DNA from: Bacillota bacterium
Lineage (GTDB): Bacteria; Bacillota; Clostridia; Peptostreptococcales; Anaerovoracaceae
Direction of reading: 5' to 3'
Length of the DNA stretch: 64,000 nucleotides
Assembly: GCA_022790955.1 (NCBI GenBank)
Contig: JAAVYD010000034.1
Location: 1 to 64,000, forward strand
Shown: positions 20,610 to 29,243 of the stretch, piece by piece
Layout of the letters: the number at the start of each line of letters is the position of its first letter
How positions within the stretch are numbered: position 1 is the first letter of the stretch
Translations under genes and position numbers: made by a program
Notes under the pieces: generated by a model
The model's input: the letters and a program-made list of their open reading frames with translations, nothing else
What the model was told of the DNA's origin: nothing
The model's database searches: none

Positions 20610-20761
20610 TAGTCGCCGCGCTCAAATGATAAAGTGCGTCGGGTAAAACGTAACGGGTGCGTTGTCGTCCATGACGGGCAATGAGCCTGCCTACGTCCTC
20701 CATCCTGCCGCACCGCATTTTTTCTCGTTTCCTTTTTAACGATTCTCAAGTGTGGCGACTA
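20610..20761. mobile_element. MITE-like element, family 1 copy C (internally deleted, about 150 bp)
   Basis: tatagtcgcc...ggcgactata termini; retains both ends and lacks the centre of copies A/B. Confidence 0.75.
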
Positions 20762-21156
20762 TAAACTCTGCCGAGCTTTTCCTTTTCCTGTTTATAACAT
20801 AACACGATAGACATCATATGTCAATCATCATATTTGTTTTAGATATAATATTTCTGCTAACTATACGTAAAACCGTTGATAATCAATACAGTGCGGCTGA
20901 AACTTTTTTAACCGCATAAAAAAACAGGAATAAGCATCTTATACCTATACCTGTTTTATGCAGTAATATCGCTCTTTCTGTCCATTGGCAGAAAGAATAT
21001 TTTATATCTGTATTTTTGTACAAAAATATAATCGCCAAACAATATTTTAATCCAAACCTTTTATATACATAACCTATTTTCTAAATTCGTATTAACATAC
21101 ATTTGAAAAACTTCCAAACGCCGAAACAATAAATTTATGTATTAAACGCTCATTTT

Positions 21157-23217
21157 TTATACATTTGCATAAGAAATGGAAATACTGCCTTTTACATTCT
21201 TTAAAGTATCCTCTGTTGCACGGATAAAGAGTTTATATTTGCCGGGTTTTACAGGAGAGCTAAAGGTAATATCAGCTGTACATTTAAGCGCATTACCGTT
21301 TTGACGCAAATTCTGTGTAGAATAATAAACAGTATTCAAAAATTTATCTTCGACTTTAGCAAATCCGACCTGCAGTCCATTTCCCGTTTCCGCCAAAACA
21401 TCGTACCAAATTCTGTCGCCGTAGGATAACATATATTCTCCCAGATAGACAACATCTCCGCCATCTAAAGTTTTAATATTAACAGGAATGATTTCTGGTT
21501 CGTCATCCGCATCCATATCTTCCAATATCTCCTTAGCTTCCGTTTCCGTCATATAATCTACGCCTGTAATTTCATTAGCCCCGTTTCGTATAATTTTAAT
21601 GTTGACTGCGCCCTTAGGGTTAATATTCAGCGTATAAAACGAACCGTTACTGCGCGCATCCATAAATATATTAACGAGTTGATTTTTATAATAACATTCT
21701 TTTCCATTAAAAACAACGCCGTGAGATTTATATTCTTCCATCTGCTGCATCTCTAACTGTTCTTCTAACGTGTCAAGTTCGTCATCTTTGTCCAGCTTTT
21801 CGAATAATATAGACTGAAAATTCCAACGCATGTCTTCAATCGCTCTATCGAGCCATAATTCCAGTGATTCTTTGCTCATACGATTTGTTAAAACAGAAAA
21901 AAATGATATTGAACGATCTGCATAGGTTTTTTCCGCAAGTAATTTAATTAAAGCGCCGTCGGTTTTTAACTGACTAATGCTGACAGAAAAAAAAGCAATT
22001 TTTCCATCTTCATAAATCTTATTCAGCCACATTTGCTGCATTTCTTCATCTAATTTAGAAAATACGATCTGAAACAACGGAAGACTTCCAGCATTATAAT
22101 ACTTCTCCGCCTGCGCGGAATACAAAATCTTCACGTTATTATCTGATATATAATCTCCTCTTTTTCCTTCCTGACCTGAATATGCCGACACTTCCGGATA
22201 CACGCCGATAAAAGACGCTCCAAAAATAATTAACAGTGTCAGCGTACCTGTTAAAAAAATTGTCGCCTTAGATTTTTTCCTGAAACTCATAATCGCCCCC
22301 AACCTTTCTTTTAATAATACTTTGTTTTCGCTTAAAGTAACCGCGCCTAAAGATTCCTTGTATTTTCCAACTGACGCCATAGCGTCAAGCAGGGTTTTTC
22401 CGTAATCCTGCGCATTTTCTCTTCCTATTCTTGCAACGACCGCTTCATCGCATGAAAATTCACATGACTTTATAATTTCCCTGCCCATAAGATGTACAAA
22501 AGGATTAAACCAGTGCAGGCAAACCGTTATTTGAACCAGCCATTTATAAAATATATCCCGACGCTTATAATGCATAAGTTCATGAAACACGATATATTTA
22601 AAATCCTTTTCGACAATATTTTCACTTGGAAGAACTATATACGGATGAAAAAATCCGATTAGCAGCGGCGAAGCGATCAGCGGATTGATACAAAGTTCCA
22701 CTGGTTTTTTAATACCGATCTGTCTCGAAATAACGGCAAGCCGATCTAAAATTTCAATATCGGAAACAGGAACCAAACCTGCATTTATATATCTTATAAA
22801 ACTCTGATATATCGTTACTTTCCGTATCATAAAGCCCGCAGCAACCGCCAGCCAAATCAGCCATATATAATCCATAAATAACGAAATAACATTCCAAAGC
22901 GAACGTTTGTATTCTGAACTTTCCGTTCTTTGACCGTTCTTCTCTGAACTGACAACAACATCCGTATCCTCCGAAACATCGTATATATTTTGCTGAAGTA
23001 AAGAATCTGACTGAATCACAGTCTGATATACTTCTTCCATAATATTTATTTCCAGTCCAAAGGGACACAGCAGCCTCAGTATGACAATAAGCCATATATA
23101 ATACTGCCATTGTCTGCTGATTTTGTCTTTCAAAAATCGTTTCACCAAGAACAATATCAAAATAAGACAAGCTCCGGTAAATGACATAGACAGGAATATT
23201 CTAAAAACTGCACGCAT
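21157..23217 (-). CDS. BlaR1/MecR1-type M56 metallopeptidase with HEAT-like helical repeats in C-terminal region
   Basis: HELMHYKRRDIFYKW...WFNPFVHLM...CEFSCDEAV; long C-terminal extension. Confidence 0.9.
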   Translation of the reverse strand: MRAVFRIFLSMSFTGACLILILFLVKRFLKDKISRQWQYYIWLIVILRLLCPFGLEINIMEEVYQTVIQSDSLLQQNIYDVSEDTDVVVSSEKNGQRTESSEYKRSLWNVISLFMDYIWLIWLAVAAGFMIRKVTIYQSFIRYINAGLVPVSDIEILDRLAVISRQIGIKKPVELCINPLIASPLLIGFFHPYIVLPSENIVEKDFKYIVFHELMHYKRRDIFYKWLVQITVCLHWFNPFVHLMGREIIKSCEFSCDEAVVARIGRENAQDYGKTLLDAMASVGKYKESLGAVTLSENKVLLKERLGAIMSFRKKSKATIFLTGTLTLLIIFGASFIGVYPEVSAYSGQEGKRGDYISDNNVKILYSAQAEKYYNAGSLPLFQIVFSKLDEEMQQMWLNKIYEDGKIAFFSVSISQLKTDGALIKLLAEKTYADRSISFFSVLTNRMSKESLELWLDRAIEDMRWNFQSILFEKLDKDDELDTLEEQLEMQQMEEYKSHGVVFNGKECYYKNQLVNIFMDARSNGSFYTLNINPKGAVNIKIIRNGANEITGVDYMTETEAKEILEDMDADDEPEIIPVNIKTLDGGDVVYLGEYMLSYGDRIWYDVLAETGNGLQVGFAKVEDKFLNTVYYSTQNLRQNGNALKCTADITFSSPVKPGKYKLFIRATEDTLKNVKGSISISYANV

Positions 23218-23597
23218 TACTTTTCCCGATCCCTTTCCAATATTTTTTTCAATTCCTCGTATTCTTCATCCGTCAGCAAATCCCCTGAAATTAAATTGGA
23301 AATCAGACCTTTTGCGTTTCCTTCATAGATTTTATGAAGAAAATTCTTAGTCTGAACCGTCTGGTATTCGGTTTCCGAAATAAGAGGAGTATACTCGTTT
23401 CTGCGTCCTGTTTTCTTCGCCTTTAAAAAGCCTTTGTTTACAAGCCGATTCAAAAGTGTAATAAGAGTATTTTTTTGCCAGAGCTTTCCTTTTGAAGCTA
23501 ATTCATCCGTCAAATAAGCAAAAAGCGTCGGACCTTCTTTATTAGCCCAAATTACTTTCATGATTTCCAGTTCGGCATCCGATATTTTCTGCGACAT
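23217..23597 (-). CDS. BlaI/MecI-family repressor
   Basis: MSQKISDAELEIMKVIWANKEGPTLFAYLTDELASKGKLWQKNTLITLLNRLVNKGFL; track start at 23624 overlaps the operator. Confidence 0.93.
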   Translation of the reverse strand: MSQKISDAELEIMKVIWANKEGPTLFAYLTDELASKGKLWQKNTLITLLNRLVNKGFLKAKKTGRRNEYTPLISETEYQTVQTKNFLHKIYEGNAKGLISNLISGDLLTDEEYEELKKILERDREK

Positions 23598-23616
23598 CTT
23601 GGCTTCCTCCTCAATG

Positions 23617-23659
23617 TATGACAATGCGTTATCCTTTTTTAAGATAACATATTGTCATA
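23617..23659. promoter_or_regulatory. Probable BlaI-type operator
   Basis: Inverted repeat TATGACAATGCGTTATC..GATAACATATTGTCATA immediately upstream of blaI-like gene. Confidence 0.7.
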
Positions 23660-23966
23660 CTTTAGTCAATCTGATTTCAGAAAAATACATATAATTTCTT
23701 CCAATAAATATTTTATATATTCTGTCTTCAAATATAATTTTTATCACTTTGCGATTGATTCATTTTACAAACAATCCTGCCGATAGCACCTAAAACATCA
23801 ACATACATATATAATGACTTTATGCTATAATATTTTTATAATTCTCCTCAAGACTAAATGTAAGTACGATGTTTTTCATTATCACAAAATCAAACCTGAA
23901 TAAATAATAATACAAAATAATATTACAGATAAAAATTTACACTTAAACGATAAAAAGGAGCTTACC

Positions 23967-25550
23967 ATGAAACGATTCAAACAAACCCTGCGGCTGAGCA
24001 TACCGCTTTCTCTCATAATCGTCCTATGCTGCGCACTTTTTACTCTTCCTGCAGCAGCTTTCTCCGACGTAGCGCCGGGAAGCTGGTACGAAAAGGCCGT
24101 AACGCAAATGACCGATTCCGGTCAGCTCTCCGGCTACCCCGACGGGACTTTTCGCCCAAACCAAACTATATCGACAGCCGAATTCGTAGCAATTACCGCT
24201 CGGCGCGCAGGTCTTTCTCCCGTTTCCGCTGAGTCCGCTCACTGGGCTGCCGGCTATACTCAGGCGGCTCTGCAGACCGGCTGGTACGACTGGGACGAAA
24301 TCCCGCCTACAGGAGAAAAATTCAACCAACCTATTACAAGACAGCTTGCCGTAAAAATCATTATGAAAGCCTTTATGCCCGATGCAAGGGGCGATTTCAA
24401 TAAGGAATCAAGTAAGATCAGCGATTTCAGCCAACTCGACGGGCGCTATTACGAAGCTGTTCTCGCAGCTTATTCAAAAGGCATAGTTACAGGCGATTCT
24501 TCCGGTACGTTCCGTCCGAAAAGCGGTCTGAGCCGCGCTGAAGCCTGCGTACTTATTCAACGGGCAGGCGAATTCTCTCAGGGTCAGATGCCGGTACAGC
24601 CGGAGCCTGTCGTTTCCGATCCTGCTGTTCCGCCGCGAACTGAAACAATTCAGGGAGGCGTATCTAAAAACGGCTGGCTTAAAGTAGTCGGCGCTTCACT
24701 ATGCAACGATCAGGGGCAGCCTGTCGTTCTGCGCGGAATGAGCAGTCATGGTCTGCAGTGGTACGGTCAGTTCGCATCATCGCAGGCGATAAAAAACACT
24801 GCAGATTACGGCGCAAATCTTTTCAGAATAGCAATGTATACAGACGAAGACGGATATCTCAGCAATCCGGACAAAATCAGACAGCAGGCTATATCAGCAA
24901 TAGACGCAGCTGTTTCAAACGATATGTATGTAATAATAGACTGGCATATCCTGTCTGACGGCAATCCTATGTTCCACGTATCCGAATCCGAAGCATTTTT
25001 TACAGATATTGCTCAGCGCTACAAAGACAATCCCGCTGTTTTATACGAAATCTGCAATGAACCCAACGGAAATGTAAGCTGGCAAAACGATATAAAACCT
25101 TACGCTCAGCGCATTATAAACACAATAAGAAGCCAATCTCCTAAATCAATAATCCTTGTGGGAAGCGGCACATGGAGCCAGGATATACACATCGCGGCGG
25201 CAGATCCGCTGCAATATGAAAATATTATGTATACGCTGCACTTTTATGCAGGTACTCACGGAAATGAACTGAGAAACCGCATAGATCAGGTTATGGCTCA
25301 GGGATTTCCTGTATTCGTATCCGAATGGGGAACCAGCCGTGCTGACGGCAGCGGCGGTGTGTTTATTAATGAGTCCTGCCAGTGGCTTGACTTTTTAAAT
25401 CAACGCGGCATAAGCTGGACAAACTGGTCGCTGTGCGATAAAAACGAAACCTCTGCAGCTCTGCGTCCGGGAACTTCACCTGCCAAACCGTGGACTCAGG
25501 CAGAACTCACGGAATCCGGCAAATTCGTATTTTCCAGATTCAACGGGTAA
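23967..25550 (+). CDS. Secreted GH5 endoglucanase with three N-terminal SLH domains
   Basis: Signal peptide; FSDVAPGSWYEKAV...GYPDGTFRPNQTISTAEF SLH repeats; GH5 YEICNEPNG and FVSEWGTS catalytic motifs. Confidence 0.94.
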   Translation: MKRFKQTLRLSIPLSLIIVLCCALFTLPAAAFSDVAPGSWYEKAVTQMTDSGQLSGYPDGTFRPNQTISTAEFVAITARRAGLSPVSAESAHWAAGYTQAALQTGWYDWDEIPPTGEKFNQPITRQLAVKIIMKAFMPDARGDFNKESSKISDFSQLDGRYYEAVLAAYSKGIVTGDSSGTFRPKSGLSRAEACVLIQRAGEFSQGQMPVQPEPVVSDPAVPPRTETIQGGVSKNGWLKVVGASLCNDQGQPVVLRGMSSHGLQWYGQFASSQAIKNTADYGANLFRIAMYTDEDGYLSNPDKIRQQAISAIDAAVSNDMYVIIDWHILSDGNPMFHVSESEAFFTDIAQRYKDNPAVLYEICNEPNGNVSWQNDIKPYAQRIINTIRSQSPKSIILVGSGTWSQDIHIAAADPLQYENIMYTLHFYAGTHGNELRNRIDQVMAQGFPVFVSEWGTSRADGSGGVFINESCQWLDFLNQRGISWTNWSLCDKNETSAALRPGTSPAKPWTQAELTESGKFVFSRFNG

Positions 25551-25556
25551 AATTTC

Positions 25557-25738
25557 CGACTGAATCCGCCTGCATATCTCCAAATCGTCAGTATAGGTCA
25601 GAATAATATACAAAATGATTGCATCAAACTGAAACTGCCTGAAAATATTAACAGCATCACTTCCGATAAGGGCTTTTCGGATGTTCTTAAATTCTTCTTT
25701 TATAAATACTCTATATCTTTTTCATCTTCAATCAACAT
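25557..25738 (-). pseudogene. Remnant of a response-regulator receiver domain
   Basis: Minus-strand frames give MLIEDEKDIEYL* then (shifted) KEEFKNIRKALIGSDAVNIFRQFQFDAIILYIILTYTDDLEICRRIQS. Confidence 0.72.
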
Positions 25739-25785
25739 GATTCTGCTCCATTATCACTTCAATCATTCTTTTACAGCATAAAAAT

Positions 25786-25823
25786 TATCCCTATGTCCGC
25801 ATCGTGCAGCCATAGGGATTGTT
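25786..25823 (-). terminator. Intrinsic terminator downstream of GPP34-like gene
   Basis: Minus-strand AATCCCTATG-gctgcacgatgcgga-CATAGGGATaattttta. Confidence 0.65.
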
Positions 25824-25911
25824 TAACAGATAAAAACCTCTGCATACATATTTAATATGCATAATCTTTATTTTAAATTTTTTAATATTAATAATTTAAT
25901 AAATCGATTTT

Positions 25912-26583
25912 CTAATTAACGATCAGTGAAACATTCATCACAGACATCATATTTACAATATTTTCTGCACATTCCACCATATGCCTTATATGAGGATTTT
26001 CTCCAGATTTAACGGCGCCTATAAGATTTTCTCTCATATCGTTTCTTTCAAAGATAGAAAAATATTCTTTCAGACACATGCTTCTATCCAAAAGAATAAA
26101 AAGTGCAGCTGTTTCTTCTGTCATATTCTCTGGTTCGAGCATATTTGAACGCATCTTATCGATTACTTTATTAATGATTTCCCGTTTCGGAAAATAAGTT
26201 TTTTTCTTCTTAAATACGCCGGATTTTATAGTTTTGACAAAATCTATACTTTCAAGAAAATCTCCGATATCTTTTGCCAATTCGTTTAATTGCCTGTCGT
26301 TAAACTCATAATCATATGCTTTCATAAATTCATCCATATCTATGGATTCATCTTTGGAGATTACATTATAAATCGACTTCAAATAATCCATTTCCTCCGG
26401 AAGCTCGCCAATTGAAAATATTGTTTTATTATCAAAAGCTATACAGCCTGCAAGCTGCAATTCTAATAAACCTCCGGCAACAAAACAAATCAATTTATCT
26501 TTGCCTAACCCTTCTATCTTCCCCTTTCCATTTAACATGCATATAAAATACTCCTGAGCAACAGACAACTCTTTCATTTCCAA
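25912..26583 (-). CDS. GPP34/GOLPH3-like protein
   Basis: 223 aa, ELSVAQEYFICMLNGKGK..., GGLLELQLAG..., helical layout typical of bacterial GPP34 proteins. Confidence 0.6.
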   Translation of the reverse strand: MEMKELSVAQEYFICMLNGKGKIEGLGKDKLICFVAGGLLELQLAGCIAFDNKTIFSIGELPEEMDYLKSIYNVISKDESIDMDEFMKAYDYEFNDRQLNELAKDIGDFLESIDFVKTIKSGVFKKKKTYFPKREIINKVIDKMRSNMLEPENMTEETAALFILLDRSMCLKEYFSIFERNDMRENLIGAVKSGENPHIRHMVECAENIVNMMSVMNVSLIVN

Positions 26584-26693
26584 CTCTCCCGTACTTATTA
26601 TTTATCGCTTGCTGCCGGCTCTCATTTTCAGCCTGCAATTACTTTTTAATATTTATTTCTATTATTATGCTATATCTTATCAAGATCTTTTCC

Positions 26694-27176
26694 TCATAAA
26701 GTCAGATCCGCCAACCCTGCTCCTGTAACGCTGCACAGATCATGAGTTCCAATCTTTAACTGCAGACCTATTCTGCCTCCGCTTACATAAATTTCATCAA
26801 ATAAACCTGCAACTTCATCTATCGCAGTGCGGAAATCTTTTTTCATTCCTATGGGCGAACAGCCTCCATGCACATATCCCGTAATTGGAAGCAGCTTCTT
26901 CATCGGCAGCATCTCAAGTCTTTTTATTCCGAAATACTTTGCCGCCTTTTTAAGATCCAACGCGCAGTCTACGGGAATAACGCAGACAAAATGCTCGCCT
27001 GTATTCGCCTCTGTTACAAGAGTTTTAAACACAGAATCCGGATCTAATCCCTGCATACGGGCTATATCCGAACCGCTGGTAAATCCATCCTCCAGATTAT
27101 ACTCAATACTTTCATAAGCAATACTCTTTTTATCAAGCATACGTAAAGCATTTGTTCTGCTTTTATTTGAAGACAT
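26694..27176 (-). CDS. ybaK: Cys-tRNA(Pro) deacylase YbaK/EbsC family
   Basis: SVFKTLVTEANTGEHFVCVIPVDCALDLKKAAKYFGIKRLEMLPMKKLLPITGYVHGGCSPIGMKK. Confidence 0.93.
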   Translation of the reverse strand: MSSNKSRTNALRMLDKKSIAYESIEYNLEDGFTSGSDIARMQGLDPDSVFKTLVTEANTGEHFVCVIPVDCALDLKKAAKYFGIKRLEMLPMKKLLPITGYVHGGCSPIGMKKDFRTAIDEVAGLFDEIYVSGGRIGLQLKIGTHDLCSVTGAGLADLTL

Positions 27177-27885
27177 TTGTCTTCTTCTCCTCTTTTTTTT
27201 CTACATTAGCGGACTTCATGGTTTCTATTTTATCCCTCAGCGCCATCATCCTCTTATCTGTATTTGCGATGGTATCCGCGCAGCTCTTAAGCTCCTCCTG
27301 TACCGCCTCCGTATCCGGAATATCCTGCTTATATCTGAGATCGTGTTCAAGACTTGCCCAGAAATCCATAGCGATGGTTCTTATCTGCACCTCGGCGCGC
27401 AGTTCTTCTTTCTTATCGGAAAAATAAACGGGTACCTGAATTATAAGGTGAAGACTTCTGTATCCGTTAGGCTTTGGATTTTTTATGTAATCCTTTACTT
27501 CAAGAAGCGTTACGTCATCCTGATTTGTCAGCATTTCCGCAACAGTATATATGTCGTCTACAAAAGAGCATATAACCCTGATACCAGCGACGTCGTTCAA
27601 ATTCTCAAAAACAGACTGAATACTGATCTCAAAGCCTCTCCTGTTCAGTTTTTCGAGTATGCTGTAAGGTTTTTTTACCCTGGTCTTAATAAACTCTATC
27701 GGATTGCGCTGATTTCTTATTGAAAGCTCATCGTTTAAAACCTCTAACTTGGTTTTTACTTCTCTTATCGCACAGCTGTACATCATAAGCGCTTCCTGAA
27801 GCTGATCGGCTGTCCCAAGTATTTTTTCCGGTGGAATCGCAGGAATAATAGAACTTTTAAGTACCTGTTTCTGTAAATAATCCAT
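27163..27885 (-). CDS. Small alarmone synthetase (RelP/RelQ-like GTP pyrophosphokinase)
   Basis: 240 aa synthetase domain only: RVKKPYSILEKLNRRG...DVAGIRVICSF...NGYRSLHLII...AEVQIRTIAMDFWASLEHDLRYK. Confidence 0.93.
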   Translation of the reverse strand: MDYLQKQVLKSSIIPAIPPEKILGTADQLQEALMMYSCAIREVKTKLEVLNDELSIRNQRNPIEFIKTRVKKPYSILEKLNRRGFEISIQSVFENLNDVAGIRVICSFVDDIYTVAEMLTNQDDVTLLEVKDYIKNPKPNGYRSLHLIIQVPVYFSDKKEELRAEVQIRTIAMDFWASLEHDLRYKQDIPDTEAVQEELKSCADTIANTDKRMMALRDKIETMKSANVEKKEEKKTNVFK

Positions 27886-27900
27886 ATTATATTTTTTCTC

Positions 27901-29148
27901 CTATTTCATCAGCGCGGCAAGATCAATATCTCTTCTGCTTATAATCGTTCCCGAATAAAGGGAGGTATCAGTGATAAGTTCAGCTATTCTCATTATATCA
28001 TCAATACTTACAGAATCAATCGCCGAAATAACATCTTCTATCGACCTCTGTCTGTTTCTGAACAACGCGTACTTTCCGTTCACGACCATTCTGTTGCTTG
28101 TATTTTCCAGACTGAAAATAAAACTGCCCTTAGTCTGCTGCTTTGATATCTCAAGCTCCTTAGAGGTAACTCCTTTAGCTGCCAGATTATTCAGTTCCTC
28201 CCTGACAGCCGCCACGGTATCCTCGATTTTATCATGAGCAACGCCTGCGCTTATAGCATAAAAACCGCTCTTATCATGAGAACCTGTATACGAATATACA
28301 GTATATGCCATACCCTTTTCTTCTCGGATATTTTGGAACAGTCTTGAACTCATACTGCCGCCCATTATATTATTTAAAATAGTCATAGTATACGAATCCT
28401 TGTCCGCAAATTTAAGCGCTCTTACGCCCAGACATATATGCGACTGCTCTATATCCTTGACTTTAGAACTAAAAGACGGCGCGTACAAAACGTTCTTATG
28501 CGTTTTTTCCGATTTAGACTTTCTCAGGAAAGATAATTTATGTTCAAACTGTTCACATATCTGTTCCTCATCGAAATTACCCGATACAGAAACGACTATA
28601 TTATCCAGCGTATATTCCCGATCTATATAGGACTTGATATCGTCCCGGGTAATGCTGTCCAGGCTTTCAGGCGTTCCAAGAATAGAATTTGACAGCGCTT
28701 CGTTTTTAAACAAAACCTCGTACAGCATATCCTGTACGTCATCCTCCGGCGTATCTTCCACCATTTTTATTTCTTCCTTAACAACCTGCTTTTCTTTCGC
28801 CATTTCTTCAGGAGCAAACTGAGAATCCGCTATCATATCTATAAGAATATCGCACGTCTTTTCCAGATTAGAGCTCAGCGCCCTCACATAATAACAGGTG
28901 CTTTCCTTAGACGTAAAAGCGTTTATCTGAGCGCCGAGAGAATCTATATCGGAAGCTATCTGACGCGCGCTTCTGCTGCCAGTGCCCTTAAACATCATAT
29001 GCTCAATAAAATGAGAAATTCCTCTGCATGAATTGTCCTCATCTACACAACCCGCCTTTACCCAAATTCCTACGGTGGCAGACTGAACATAAGGTATATA
29101 TTCTAAAGCTACGCGAAGCCCGCAATTTAAAGTTCTTATCTTACTCAT
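27901..29148 (-). CDS. M16-family zinc peptidase
   Basis: GISHFIEHMMFKGTGSRSA (HxxEH), full M16 layout. Confidence 0.93.
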   Translation of the reverse strand: MSKIRTLNCGLRVALEYIPYVQSATVGIWVKAGCVDEDNSCRGISHFIEHMMFKGTGSRSARQIASDIDSLGAQINAFTSKESTCYYVRALSSNLEKTCDILIDMIADSQFAPEEMAKEKQVVKEEIKMVEDTPEDDVQDMLYEVLFKNEALSNSILGTPESLDSITRDDIKSYIDREYTLDNIVVSVSGNFDEEQICEQFEHKLSFLRKSKSEKTHKNVLYAPSFSSKVKDIEQSHICLGVRALKFADKDSYTMTILNNIMGGSMSSRLFQNIREEKGMAYTVYSYTGSHDKSGFYAISAGVAHDKIEDTVAAVREELNNLAAKGVTSKELEISKQQTKGSFIFSLENTSNRMVVNGKYALFRNRQRSIEDVISAIDSVSIDDIMRIAELITDTSLYSGTIISRRDIDLAALMK

Positions 29149-29243
29149 AAATTTATCCTTTCATTAATATACTAATATTTACCCTTATTGTCAAATTAAT
29201 AAACATAACTTTAATTTTCTTTTTCACGATTTAAATGTATACT

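Noticed and set aside
24024-24329. Antisense ORF in SLH-GH5 gene
   Set aside because: Shadow ORF of a well-supported CDS
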